Below are positions 17,801 through 25,944 of a stretch of DNA of 27,737 nucleotides, piece by piece. The stretch's first letter is position 1; each line of letters starts with the position of its first letter. The position numbers and the translations under genes are program-made. The stretch lies in the NCBI GenBank assembly GCA_002494135.1, contig DLBG01000033.1, forward strand, positions 1-27,737, given 5' to 3'. Under the pieces are notes generated by a model. That model was not told the DNA's origin, ran no database searches, and saw only the letters and a program-made list of their open reading frames with translations. The stretch comes from Lachnospiraceae bacterium UBA7027 (GTDB lineage Bacteria; Bacillota; Clostridia; Lachnospirales; Lachnospiraceae).

Positions 17801-18187
17801 AAATTCGGAGAGAATACTCTTGATTTCCGCAGTATAACCCGGCGTATGAACGCCCTTTTTCAATACCGTCAGTTCTTCTTCGTGTTCGGAAATCACGCGT
17901 CTTAGAATCAGACACTTGCCGAGATCGTCTAACGATACTTTGTCCGGTTTGCCCACCTCTTCAAAAATGCGGTGGGTCAGGCGGCCGATGCTTAAAACAT
18001 CAATATTCAGAATTCCGCCGTTCGGATTCTCTCCGGCCATAATCATCTGCGTCTGCATGGTGAACTGTTCGGGAACGATCATTAAATAATCGCGATTTCT
18101 GTCTGCCGCCGCCTGTGCGGTGACGTAATCCCGGACATATGTACTTTTTCCGTGGCCGCTTCGGCCGAGAACAAACTGTAAACTCAT
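14804..18187 (-). CDS. addB: AddAB helicase-nuclease, subunit AddB
   Basis: AddB is the partner of AddA in recombination-dependent break repair. It has a Walker A box GRSGHGKS (8-15), a long UvrD-like but mostly inactive helicase fold, and a C-terminal nuclease domain with KIVDYKSG and QLQTAVY. The iron-sulfur cluster ligands expected in AddB are present as C780 and C1095, C1098 and C1104, the latter in ACEHCAYSDAC. Length is 1127 aa. The start has AAGGGG upstream and follows a terminator by about 30 bases, so addB is the first gene of its unit; I could not identify a convincing promoter. Confidence 0.97.
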   Translation of the reverse strand: MSLQFVLGRSGHGKSTYVRDYVTAQAAADRNRDYLMIVPEQFTMQTQMIMAGENPNGGILNIDVLSIGRLTHRIFEEVGKPDKVSLDDLGKCLILRRVISEHEEELTVLKKGVHTPGYTAEIKSILSEFMQYGIRPEDLSEYMQKEVSPVITHKLKDLLLLYRAFTEALSDQYTTVEETLYCLCERIPYSKLLKRSVLVFDGFTGFTPIQVRLIGELLRVSVKVIVTLPYEKGAKEDCGNLFYLSEKTIRSLTKEAEAVGAEVEEAVYTDTYHRFEKVPAIAFLEKNLFRDNPSVYPDSVREIHLSRAVDETHECRIMVRHIRDLITEKGYRYRDMAVICPNIGQYSEVLKTEFEKYGIPYFMDATTDLNRNPMVNYLRTLLGVLLYDYAYRDVFGFLRSGMCDFTREEIDLLDNYCLKKGIAGRHMWQREFTEKEEETKVKLNELRQRFLALFEPLEKLSRQKSVTAREWLGAFYEVLHKERIYERLGEMAVYFESVGEIDKALEYDQVYRMIMNLFDQIVSLIGGEEITLEDISRILDTGYGEIRIGIIPKSVDVLPVCDLIRSRFGVIKALFVLGINDGNIPADIGSGGILSDMERQMLKESGMELAPGRDEEGFKEHLYLYQALTKPTEELYLSYLTVSETGDSRKPSYLIRELKELLPNLTETDEIRALGTVNPNDLYATFRSHNILSKKDLLEEFASRIGNYFRYALSEEEIAYIRGLYGVLKAGEETKELADEVIISACTRYIPMTIEKTLASRLYGEVMECSVSSLEKFAGCAYAHFLRYGLNLREREIHKIEPNDIGNITHASLELFGKYLKENGEEFAEVSKEKSIEIIDRINEEICDRYGNGLLGELDQNDYLKKQLKRILHRCVDRLKEQLRSGDYRPAYYEQEFKRLCNEGRTMLKGKIDRIDSYETDDAVYVKIVDYKSGNKDWESVLFDCGVQLQTAVYLSEAVKKYRHDFPDRDVLPGAMFYYRMQDPLLDASKLAGKDLEHERNVLLRPTGLVVEDPEIITHLEREQKAGKSEVIPVTRDAEGMLPKGPKSGNGAARTKEEMESILASADEKVAALSDAISSGVIELSPLVFDKYNACEHCAYSDACGFDERIGGYRHRVPQGGKEAEEE

Positions 18188-18216
18188 AATAACCCCTTTT
18201 TTGCTTACTCCTTATG

Positions 18217-18248
18217 AAAAAGGACTGCCTCCGTATCCGAAAGCAGTC
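18217..18248 (-). terminator. Intrinsic terminator after the sigma-like gene
   Basis: Arms 18239-18248 and 18223-18232 form a 10-bp stem including G.U pairs around a 6-nt loop. On the minus strand it is followed by CTTTTTC. It separates the sigma-like gene from addB. Confidence 0.85.
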
Positions 18249-18271
18249 GCTTTATATTCCGTTGTTTTATC

Positions 18272-18961
18272 TTACTGAAGTGCGTCGCAGATTGCCGCGT
18301 ACAGACCTTCCACATTCGAAAGCTTCACATCGTTGAAAATCAGGACATAGGCCAACAGAAGTAAGTTGTTGTCTACTCTTGCACCTTCGTAATCGTTTAA
18401 CTTGCAAAACTCCAGCGAATAGATGGAAATCTGCTTTCTTGCATATTTTACACGGGTGTTGATTACCGTATAATCACACTGCAGATATTTCTCAAGCTGC
18501 TCATCTTCGAATCCGTCATAGAAATATGCAAGACCGGTTAAGGCATGCACGGAATCGAGGGTGTTGATGAAGCTTGCGGCGAGGTTTGCTGCCTCGGATT
18601 CCAAAAGGGTATTGTTTCCGCGAACATACTCTTCCACACCGGGATATTCGTCGTATTCGCCGTTTTCTTCCCCGATTAACTGGTTGGCACAATTGACATT
18701 TACCCAGTCCACAAGGTGCTGGTAAAGAATGTTGTTGTACCATCTGGTGGTATCTTCCGGCTTCTCTAAGCGAACCAGCTGGACGAACATTGCTTTATAG
18801 ATTTTAATCATCATACGCAAAGTCTCGTCCTCGTTGCCGATTACGAGTTTGCAATGAAAATACATATCATTTACCGTATTGATGTAAAACCCCTGAAAAG
18901 CATCCACATCGCCTGCCAGAAGTCTTTTCATCACCATACGAAGTTCGTATGTAAACGTCAT
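18272..18961 (-). CDS. Divergent sigma-70-like protein
   Basis: This 229-aa protein resembles an ECF-type sigma factor in outline. An N-terminal segment with LLAGDVDAFQGFYI and GNEDETLRMMIKIYKAM looks like region 2. After a spacer with an acidic patch (EENGEYDEYPGVEEY), the segment near residues 140-185 (LAYFYDGFEDEQLEKYL, then VINTRVKYARKQI) looks like region 4. It is acidic and lacks many of the basic residues expected for DNA contact. About 45 further residues form a tail. The ATG at 18961 has GGAGG eight bases upstream; a TTG two codons earlier is too close to that site. It has its own promoter and terminator. An alternative is a structural relative without sigma activity. Confidence 0.6.
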   Translation of the reverse strand: MTFTYELRMVMKRLLAGDVDAFQGFYINTVNDMYFHCKLVIGNEDETLRMMIKIYKAMFVQLVRLEKPEDTTRWYNNILYQHLVDWVNVNCANQLIGEENGEYDEYPGVEEYVRGNNTLLESEAANLAASFINTLDSVHALTGLAYFYDGFEDEQLEKYLQCDYTVINTRVKYARKQISIYSLEFCKLNDYEGARVDNNLLLLAYVLIFNDVKLSNVEGLYAAICDALQ

Positions 18962-19021
18962 TGTCAAATCCTCCGAAACGAATTGCGATTATTTCCGCAA
19001 CCCCACCAAATTACACCTCTT

Positions 19022-19050
19022 ATTGTATCGGTTTACGGATCAATTTGCAA
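19022..19050 (-). promoter_or_regulatory. Promoter of the sigma-like gene
   Basis: TTGCAA (19045-19050), a 17-bp spacer and TACAAT (19022-19027) precede the gene on the minus strand, leaving a leader of about 54 nt. The site sits just after the stop of the ABC exporter gene, which has no visible terminator. Confidence 0.7.
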
Positions 19051-19065
19051 TTCATTTTTCACTTT

Positions 19066-21024
19066 TTATTCCAGTTCGAAAGCACCCGTGTAAAGCTGAT
19101 AATAGGTGCCTTTTGCGGCAATCAGTTCCTTGTGCGAACCTTTCTCGATGATGTGACCGTGATCAAGTACCATTATCACGTTGGAATTCTTTACCGTGGA
19201 GAGTCTGTGGGCAATGACAAAGACCGTTCTGCCCTCCATCAGTTTGTCCATGCCGCGCTGAACAATTGCCTCGGTATGCGTATCAATGGACGAAGTTGCC
19301 TCATCGAGGATCATTACCGGCGGGTCCGCAACGGCCGCACGCGCAATGGCAATAAGCTGTCTCTGGCCCTGCGACAGGTTTGCACCGTTATTGGTCAGCA
19401 TCGTATCATATCCTTCCGGCAATCTGCGGATAAAATCATCCGCCCCGGCAAGTGCTGCCGCATTCCGGCATTCCTCGTCCGTGGCATCCAGATTTCCGTA
19501 GCGGATATTCTCCATAACCGTTCCGGTAAAGAGGTTTGTCTCCTGTAAAACGATTCCGAGGGAACGTCTTAAATCAGATTTTTTGATTTTATTGATGTTA
19601 ATGCCGTCATAACGGATTTTTCCGTCCGCAATATCGTAGAAACGGTTAATCAGGTTTGTAATCGTGGTCTTTCCGGCACCGGTTGCGCCAACAAATGCCA
19701 CCTTCTGACCCGGTTTTGCGTAAACGGATACATCATAAAGCACCTGATGCTTCGGCTCATACCCGAAATCCACATCAAAGAGACGTACATCGCCTTCCAG
19801 TTTCGTATAGGTAAGCGTGCCGTCGCCGTGGGGATGTTTCCATGCCCAGATTCCGGTATGCTCTTTCGTTTCGGTGATGTTACCGTTTTCATCCAGTTTT
19901 GCGTTTACAAGCGTTACGTAACCGTCATCGGGTTCGGGCTCGGCATCCATCAGTTCGAAGATTCTCTCACCTCCGGCCATTGCCATGACAATCATGTTGA
20001 TCTGCTGGGTAAACTGGTTTAAGTTACCGGTAAACTGCTTGGTCATGTTAAGGAACGGAATAACCGTAGAAATATCCAGTTCCAGTCCTCCTTTTGCTCC
20101 GGTAAACAAAGGCAGAATAATGTCGGAAAGTGAAACATTCTTCACTCCCGCGATTAACAATGCACCGCCGGCAATCGCAACAACAACATAAAGAATGTTA
20201 CCGATGTTGCCGATGATGGGTCCGAGTGCGTTGGCATAAGCATTTGCCTTGAATGCATCGGAGTAGAGCTGTTCGTTTAATATATCGAATTCCTCGATGG
20301 ACTTTTCTTCGTGATTGAAGACCTTTACAACCTTCTGGCCATTCATGTGCTCCTGAATGAAGCCTTCCTCGCGGCCGAGTGCCTGCTGCTGACGGACGAA
20401 GTATTTCGCGGAACCGCCGCTTAATACTCTCGTTACAATCGTCATTAAGATGATGCCGCCGATTACCACAAGCGTCATCCAGAGACTGAAGTACAGCATG
20501 ATAAAGAAGACGCCGATAACGATAATTCCGCAGCGGATTAAGGTCGGCAAACCCTGGGATACCAGCTGACGGAGCGTATCGATATCATTCGTGTAATAAC
20601 TCATGATATCGCCGGTTTTATGCGTATCAAAAAACTTTATCGGAAGGTTCTGCATCTTGCGGAACATCTGATTACGCATTTTATTCAGATATCCCTGCGT
20701 TACATATGCACCGACCTGTGACTGTACAAATACACCAATTAAGGCAATCAGATAAATGACAACCAGAATAATGATGTTTTGTAACGCTGTCGGCTGAGCC
20801 GCCGCCCAGTCACCCGATTCGATATGATCTTTAATCAGCGCGATAATCTTCTGTATAAACAGATCCGGAATAACCGCGGACGCACCGGCAATCAGGATGG
20901 TCAGGATGATAAAAATCATTCCGACGGGATATGCCTGAAATACGGATTTGATAATCCGGCCGAGTACCTTGAAATTCAGTTTTGCAGGTTGTGCGTTTAC
21001 ATTTCCTTTTACGGGACGTGGCAT
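19066..21024 (-). CDS. Heterodimeric ABC exporter, subunit with canonical ATPase motifs
   Basis: A 652-aa half-transporter: six membrane helices (about 30-330) and a nucleotide-binding domain. Walker A is GATGAGKT, the signature is LSQGQ (550-554) in place of LSGGQ, Walker B ends ILDE with catalytic E575, and the switch His is H606. A linker insert of about 45 residues between the two domains (rich in Asp, Glu and Trp-His-Pro) is unlike homodimeric exporters. It overlaps the partner gene by one base (TAATG) with GGAGGTGAT just before, so the two form one exporter. Drug or lipid export is typical of the family, but the substrate is unknown. Confidence 0.92.
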   Translation of the reverse strand: MPRPVKGNVNAQPAKLNFKVLGRIIKSVFQAYPVGMIFIILTILIAGASAVIPDLFIQKIIALIKDHIESGDWAAAQPTALQNIIILVVIYLIALIGVFVQSQVGAYVTQGYLNKMRNQMFRKMQNLPIKFFDTHKTGDIMSYYTNDIDTLRQLVSQGLPTLIRCGIIVIGVFFIMLYFSLWMTLVVIGGIILMTIVTRVLSGGSAKYFVRQQQALGREEGFIQEHMNGQKVVKVFNHEEKSIEEFDILNEQLYSDAFKANAYANALGPIIGNIGNILYVVVAIAGGALLIAGVKNVSLSDIILPLFTGAKGGLELDISTVIPFLNMTKQFTGNLNQFTQQINMIVMAMAGGERIFELMDAEPEPDDGYVTLVNAKLDENGNITETKEHTGIWAWKHPHGDGTLTYTKLEGDVRLFDVDFGYEPKHQVLYDVSVYAKPGQKVAFVGATGAGKTTITNLINRFYDIADGKIRYDGININKIKKSDLRRSLGIVLQETNLFTGTVMENIRYGNLDATDEECRNAAALAGADDFIRRLPEGYDTMLTNNGANLSQGQRQLIAIARAAVADPPVMILDEATSSIDTHTEAIVQRGMDKLMEGRTVFVIAHRLSTVKNSNVIMVLDHGHIIEKGSHKELIAAKGTYYQLYTGAFELE

Positions 21025-22760
21025 TACTGATCACCTCCCATCGTCTGGGATTCATAAATCTCACGGTAAATCTCGCTGCTTTCCATAAGTTCTTTATGCG
21101 TTCCCTTTGCTTCAATACTTCCGTTATTCATTACAATAATCATGTCCGCGCTTTCAACGCTGGCAACGCGCTGGGCGATGATGATTTTGGTTGTATCCGG
21201 AATATAATTCGCAAACGCTTCGCGAATCTTCGCATCGGTCTTGGTATCGACCGCGGAAGTGGAATCGTCGAGAATTAAGATTTTCGGCTTCTTTAACAGT
21301 GCTCTCGCAATGCAGAGACGCTGCTTCTGGCCGCCGGATACATTGCTTCCGCCCTGTTCGATAAAGGTATCGTATTTGTCCGGCATACGCTCAATGAACT
21401 CATCGGCGCATGCCATTTTACATGCTTCAATCATTTCTTCATCCGTCGCATCCGGATTGCCCCAGCGGAGATTGTCCTTAATGGTGCCGGAGAATAAGAC
21501 ATTCTTCTGAAGTACCATCGCCACGTTATCGCGAAGCACCTCCAGATCATAGTTTTTAACATCCACTCCGCCGACTTTCACAATTCCTTCCTGCGCATCA
21601 TAAAGACGCGGAATCAGCTGAACAAGCGAAGATTTGGATGAACCGGTGCTGCCTAAAATTCCCACGGTTGCACCGCTCGGGATGGTCAGGTCAATATCAA
21701 AAAGCGCATACTGCTTTGCTTCGTCGGAGTATTTGAAATTGACGTCCGTGAACATAATCGAACCGTCTTTTACTTCCTTTACCGGATTCGGGATTTCCTT
21801 CATATCGGGTACTTCCCTGTATACTTCTCCGATACGTCTTGCACTTTCCGCAGACATCGTCACCATAACGAAAATCATTGAAAGCATCATCAGGTTCAAA
21901 AGTACCTGCACGCCGTATGTCAGCATTGCGGAGACCTGTCCGACATTTACCACGGTTCCGTGACTGGAAATGGCAAGCCGGGCGCCGATATAAAGAACGA
22001 AAACCATGTTAAAATTCATGCAAAGCTGCATCAGCGGTCCGTTTAAGGCAACAATTTTTTCCGCTCTCGTAAACTCCTTGCGGATGCTGTCGGAAGCATT
22101 GAAGAATTTCTCTTTTTCGTATTCTTCCCTGGAGAATCCCTTTACAACACGCATGCCACGCACATTTTCTTCCACGGATTCGTTTAATGCATCATAACGC
22201 TTGAATACTCTTTTAAACGAAGGCATCGCATTGGCCGCAATCAGAATCAGTCCGATCGTCAGAAACGGTACCACAACAACAAAGGCAAGCGAAAGCTTTC
22301 CTGCCATATAGATTGCCATGGCAATGGAGAATGCCAGCATTAACGGTGCACGGATGGCAATACGGATAATCATCATATATGCCATCTGCACATTCGTAAC
22401 ATCGGTTGTCATTCGGGTAACCAGCGATGCGGTTGAGAATTTGTCGATATTATGGAATGTAAAGGTCTGAATCCGGCGCATTAAATCGCCGCGGATATTC
22501 TTCGCAAATCCGGTGGAAGCCATGGATGCGGTAAAACCACCCATACCGCCACAGGCCAGAGACACCAGTGCAATGGCACTGAGCAGGCCGCCGATGCGCA
22601 AAAGATACGCCATGTCCACATTTCCTTCGCTTAAACTGTTTACCAGATTCGCGGTGATATAGGGAATCAGGGTTTCCAAAGCCGCCTCCCCAACCATGAA
22701 TACGATGGTCAGGATGCTCGGAACCCAGTATTTTCTTATACTTTTAATTAATCGAAACAT
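21024..22760 (-). CDS. Heterodimeric ABC exporter, subunit with degenerate ATPase motifs
   Basis: A 578-aa half-transporter with six membrane helices (about 15-310) and a C-terminal ATPase domain. Walker A is GSTGSSKS (370-377), with Ser in place of the third Gly. The signature VSGGQ (474-478) is near normal. Walker B reads LILDD, so D499 replaces the catalytic Glu, and Q530 replaces the switch His. This is the pattern of the non-hydrolysing site in heterodimeric exporters such as TM287/288; together with the partner's LSQGQ it predicts one degenerate and one active site. It lies 28 bases after the fucose synthase gene. Confidence 0.92.
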   Translation of the reverse strand: MFRLIKSIRKYWVPSILTIVFMVGEAALETLIPYITANLVNSLSEGNVDMAYLLRIGGLLSAIALVSLACGGMGGFTASMASTGFAKNIRGDLMRRIQTFTFHNIDKFSTASLVTRMTTDVTNVQMAYMMIIRIAIRAPLMLAFSIAMAIYMAGKLSLAFVVVVPFLTIGLILIAANAMPSFKRVFKRYDALNESVEENVRGMRVVKGFSREEYEKEKFFNASDSIRKEFTRAEKIVALNGPLMQLCMNFNMVFVLYIGARLAISSHGTVVNVGQVSAMLTYGVQVLLNLMMLSMIFVMVTMSAESARRIGEVYREVPDMKEIPNPVKEVKDGSIMFTDVNFKYSDEAKQYALFDIDLTIPSGATVGILGSTGSSKSSLVQLIPRLYDAQEGIVKVGGVDVKNYDLEVLRDNVAMVLQKNVLFSGTIKDNLRWGNPDATDEEMIEACKMACADEFIERMPDKYDTFIEQGGSNVSGGQKQRLCIARALLKKPKILILDDSTSAVDTKTDAKIREAFANYIPDTTKIIIAQRVASVESADMIIVMNNGSIEAKGTHKELMESSEIYREIYESQTMGGDQ

Positions 22761-22788
22761 TTTATTACTCTTTCATTCCTTTGCGGAC

Positions 22789-23733
22789 TTATCGTTCCGC
22801 TCTCATCGGATTATTTAAGAAATCGTCATAGGTAAGACGGATTCCTTCTTCCAGCTCGGTCGTATATTTCCAGCCAAGTGCCTCCGCTTTGGAAACATCG
22901 AGAAGTTTTCTCGGCGTTCCGTTCGGTTTCGAGGTATCCCAAAGGATTTTTCCTTCGAATCCGACCACTTTGGCAACGATTTCGGTCAGTTCCTTTATGG
23001 TTACTTCTTTTCCGGTACCGGCATTCACGGTCTCGTTTCCGGAATAGTTGTTCATCAAAAATACGCAAAGATTTGCCAGATCGTCCACATAGAGGAATTC
23101 TCTCAAGGGACTGCCGTCGCCCCAGCAGGTTACTTCTGTAAGTCCGGCCTCTTTCGCTTCATGGAAACGGCGGATCAGTGCCGGAAGCACGTGGGAATGC
23201 GTCGGATGATAATTGTCGTTCGGGCCGTACAGATTGGTCGGCATTACCGAAATATAATCCGTACCATACTGGCGGTTTAGAAATTCGCAGTATTTTAAAC
23301 CGGAAATTTTCGCCAGTGCATAGGCCTCGTTGGTCTTCTCAAGCGCCGAAGTCAAAAGACAGTCCTCTTTCATCGGCTGAGGAGCCATTCTCGGATAAAT
23401 ACAGGAGGATCCCAAAAACTCCAGCTTCTTACAGCCGTTCTGCCAAGCCGAGTGAATGACATTCATCTCAAGAATCATGTTGTCATACATAAAATCGGCG
23501 AGCGCGCTTTCGTTCGCAACGATTCCGCCCACCTTGGCCGCCGCCAGAAATACATAATCCGGCTTCTCTTCGGCAAAGAAGGCTTCCACGGCATCCTGCC
23601 GTTTCAAATCAAGTTCGGCGTGGGTTCTGGTAATCAGATTCGTATACCCCTGCCTTTTTAGTTCTCTTACAATGGCGGATCCCACCATGCCGCGGTGGCC
23701 TGCCACATAGATTTTCGCATTTTTCTCCATCAT
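22789..23733 (-). CDS. fcl: GDP-L-fucose synthase
   Basis: This NADPH-dependent epimerase/reductase converts GDP-4-keto-6-deoxymannose to GDP-L-fucose, a donor for surface polysaccharides. The 314-aa length fits the family. The Rossmann motif GHRGMVG lies at 12-18. The catalytic set is a Ser in LGSSCIYP (S109/S110) with Y138 and K142 in YALAK. GDP-mannose dehydratase, the usual partner, is not in this window. The start could be either of two adjacent Met codons; the first is used here. It lies 9 bases after the 87-aa gene and 28 before the ABC exporter. Confidence 0.93.
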   Translation of the reverse strand: MMEKNAKIYVAGHRGMVGSAIVRELKRQGYTNLITRTHAELDLKRQDAVEAFFAEEKPDYVFLAAAKVGGIVANESALADFMYDNMILEMNVIHSAWQNGCKKLEFLGSSCIYPRMAPQPMKEDCLLTSALEKTNEAYALAKISGLKYCEFLNRQYGTDYISVMPTNLYGPNDNYHPTHSHVLPALIRRFHEAKEAGLTEVTCWGDGSPLREFLYVDDLANLCVFLMNNYSGNETVNAGTGKEVTIKELTEIVAKVVGFEGKILWDTSKPNGTPRKLLDVSKAEALGWKYTTELEEGIRLTYDDFLNNPMRAER

Positions 23734-23742
23734 GTTTGTCCC

Positions 23743-24006
23743 CTATTTCCAGTCGCCCCATTTGGTCGGCTGATCCTTATGTGTAAATTTGGTAAGTTTT
23801 GAAGCATATTCTTCAATCACGCCCGTATAATATGCCGTCACTTTATCGGACAGTTTCCCGGCCGAAGCCAGTTCATCGTAGCGTTTCAGAAAATTTTTAT
23901 AATCTTTCTGGGCCGCATCCTTGTAATTATTGGACATGTTGTTGTCCACTCTTTCGAGGAGAGCATCCAGTTCCTTCTCTTCTTTTGATTTAAACAGTCG
24001 AAGCAT
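23743..24006 (-). CDS. Unrecognised 87-aa soluble protein
   Basis: A short charged protein, predicted helical, starting MLRLFKSKEEKELDALLERV. A central Tyr-rich part is followed by a C-terminal FTHKDQPTKWGDWK with two Trp. No membrane segment, signal or known motif is visible, and no family is recognised. AGGAGG lies five bases before the ATG. It sits between the GGDEF-EAL gene (34-base gap) and the fucose synthase gene (9-base gap), so it is probably translated with them. Confidence 0.75.
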   Translation of the reverse strand: MLRLFKSKEEKELDALLERVDNNMSNNYKDAAQKDYKNFLKRYDELASAGKLSDKVTAYYTGVIEEYASKLTKFTHKDQPTKWGDWK

Positions 24007-24040
24007 GCAAACCTCCTGTTCTTACTGTGGTATCCCTATC

Positions 24041-25765
24041 CTACAAAAGCTTCTCGGCTTCTTCAGACGGCATGGGGCGTCCCCAGATAAAGCCCTGAAT
24101 GTAATCGCAGCCGATTTCCTTTAAAATCGCCAGCTGCTTTTCTTCTTCCACTCCTTCGGAAATCACTTCCATGCCGAGAACATGTCCGATGGAAATGATG
24201 GATTCGACGTATTTGCGGGACGATTCGCCCTCCTCTATCGTATCAATAAAGGACTTGTCGACCTTTAACAGATTCGCGGGGAAATTGTGCAGATAACTCA
24301 AAGAAGAGTATCCCGTTCCGAAATCGTCGATGGCAATCTGAATTCCCAGAGCCTTTACCTCTTCGATGATTTCCTTTGCCCTTTCCACGGAGTCGATCAT
24401 CACGGATTCCGTAATCTCGATTTCCAGACAGGAAGGCTGAATCTCATAATCGGAAAGATTCTTCTTAATCTCATCCAGGAAATCGTTCTTCAGAAGATGC
24501 TTTACGGAGATATTCACACTGACGGTAATATCCGTTCTGCCCTTCTTTGCGGCTTTCTCCAAAAATTCAGCCGCACGACGAAACACGCACATGTCAATCT
24601 GATCCACAAGCCCCGTCTGCTCCGCAACGGGAATAAAATCCACCGGACTGACCGGCTTGCCGTCAGTATCCGTCATCCGGGCAAGCGCCTCGAAACCGCG
24701 CAGTTTTTTGGACATGTCATATTGCGGCTGCAAATGAAAGAATACCGCATTCGTATCCAGCGCTTCACGGATTCTTCTCTCGATTTCCAGATTTCTTCCA
24801 AGTAAGGAAAGTTCCGGCGTATAATGCAGAACCAGTCCCTGACCGCGTCTTTTTGAATCATGCAGAGCAAGGCTTGCCGCTGCCGTCAGAGCTTCCACAT
24901 CCTTTGCATCCGCCGGGAATTCGGCATAGCCGAAACTTGCCGTTACATAATAATCGTAACCGTCTATGGTAATCTTTTTTTCGAGTTCTTCCTTATACCG
25001 GTTGATGGTCCGGAGTACTTTTTCCTCGGAATCGTAATCCTGAACGGCAATTCCGAACTCGTCTCCGCCGACGCGGGCCACTAAATCGAAGGTTCCGGTC
25101 GACGAGCCGTTTGCCAGATCCCTCCAGCGATTGGCAATCTCGAGCAGGACCTTGTTTCCGACTTCATATCCCATGGTATCGTTGATACTCTTGAAATTAT
25201 TGATATCGGCCGCAACGTAGACGAATTTATCGCCTTTTTTCATAATACGCGAAAAATACTCTCTTCCCGCAAAACGGTTCGGAAGGCCGGTAAGAATATC
25301 TGTCAGAGCATTTTTCACAAGTCCTTTTTCAAACAGATCCGCCCTTCTGCGATTGACGAAAATCAGAACCACAGCTACTAAAGTCAGTAGATTCGTAAAC
25401 ATGCCCGGAATGGCGGAAAAATTGTGCTGAAGAAAAATATCATACACGATGTGAGGAAACTGCAGCGCCAGAATACCGATCGAAGTAAAAAATCCGAGTC
25501 TGCCGTAAAATACCACCAGAAAGATCAGGCAGAGATTTCCGAGGGAGGAGAACACGCCGGAAAACCGATACAGCGGAATGGCGAATCCGCCAATCATAAA
25601 ATCATTCCCAGCAAGATTAATTGTTTTCAGCAGAACAAACGTGGCAAGAAGATACAAAAGAATAATCAGAACATAACCGCTTTTGGGCGCATTGCGTTTG
25701 CCCCTGGTAATGGACTTAAGGGTATTCTCTATCGATCTTTTGTTGTTTTTCCCTGCGTTTTTCAT
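24041..25765 (-). CDS. Membrane GGDEF-EAL cyclic-di-GMP protein
   Basis: A 574-aa enzyme that can be expected to make and/or degrade cyclic-di-GMP. About four hydrophobic segments fill residues 30-140. The GGDEF domain follows, with an intact GGDEF at 233-237; the Arg of a canonical RxxD inhibitory site is missing (GTFD instead). The EAL domain starts near 325, with FEALAR (EAL at 359-361), VNIS, IEITES, DDFGTGYSS, KVDKSF and EGVE, so its metal and catalytic residues look complete. The start chosen is the ATG at 25765, behind GAGGCGG; a reading from 25876 would run through the promoter -10 element. Confidence 0.92.
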   Translation of the reverse strand: MKNAGKNNKRSIENTLKSITRGKRNAPKSGYVLIILLYLLATFVLLKTINLAGNDFMIGGFAIPLYRFSGVFSSLGNLCLIFLVVFYGRLGFFTSIGILALQFPHIVYDIFLQHNFSAIPGMFTNLLTLVAVVLIFVNRRRADLFEKGLVKNALTDILTGLPNRFAGREYFSRIMKKGDKFVYVAADINNFKSINDTMGYEVGNKVLLEIANRWRDLANGSSTGTFDLVARVGGDEFGIAVQDYDSEEKVLRTINRYKEELEKKITIDGYDYYVTASFGYAEFPADAKDVEALTAAASLALHDSKRRGQGLVLHYTPELSLLGRNLEIERRIREALDTNAVFFHLQPQYDMSKKLRGFEALARMTDTDGKPVSPVDFIPVAEQTGLVDQIDMCVFRRAAEFLEKAAKKGRTDITVSVNISVKHLLKNDFLDEIKKNLSDYEIQPSCLEIEITESVMIDSVERAKEIIEEVKALGIQIAIDDFGTGYSSLSYLHNFPANLLKVDKSFIDTIEEGESSRKYVESIISIGHVLGMEVISEGVEEEKQLAILKEIGCDYIQGFIWGRPMPSEEAEKLL

Positions 25766-25808
25766 CCGATATCCGCCTCTGAATACTAGCGCATAAAGCG
25801 CAAATGAT

Positions 25809-25817
25809 ATTATACCA
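25809..25817 (-). promoter_or_regulatory. Extended -10 promoter of the GGDEF-EAL gene
   Basis: The minus strand reads TGGTATAAT (TATAAT at 25809-25814), an extended -10 element, about 44 bases before the chosen ATG. The region where a -35 would lie is a T run (25828-25837) without a good TTGACA match. Confidence 0.65.
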
Positions 25818-25863
25818 TATTTCACCGAAAAAAAAAAGAAAACCCCGAAAGCCGGATGTGGTG

Positions 25864-25896
25864 TGCTACCCGTCAAGGGGACAGTGAAAAATAATA
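25864..25896. repeat. IS terminal inverted repeat, orfB side
   Basis: It begins TGCTACCCGTCAAG and matches the other end at about 25 of 33 positions by eye. Confidence 0.8.
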
Positions 25897-25905
25897 AGTG
25901 ATTGG

Positions 25906-25941
25906 ATACCGTCAGTTGAGGAATGAATCAGCTGGCGGTAT
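25906..25941 (-). other. Hairpin just after the orfB stop
   Basis: ATACCGTCAG and CTGGCGGTAT form a 10-bp stem with one G.U pair around 16 nt. It lies within the insertion sequence, directly after the orfB stop, without a T run. It may protect or end the transposase transcript. Confidence 0.5.
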
Positions 25942-25944
25942 TCT

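Noticed and set aside
18962..18967. TTG start two codons before the sigma-like gene ATG
   Set aside because: The GGAGG would be only two bases away, too close for initiation.
25766..25876. N-terminal extension of the GGDEF-EAL protein
   Set aside because: It would start upstream of, and read through, the extended -10 promoter; the ATG at 25765 has a better ribosome site.
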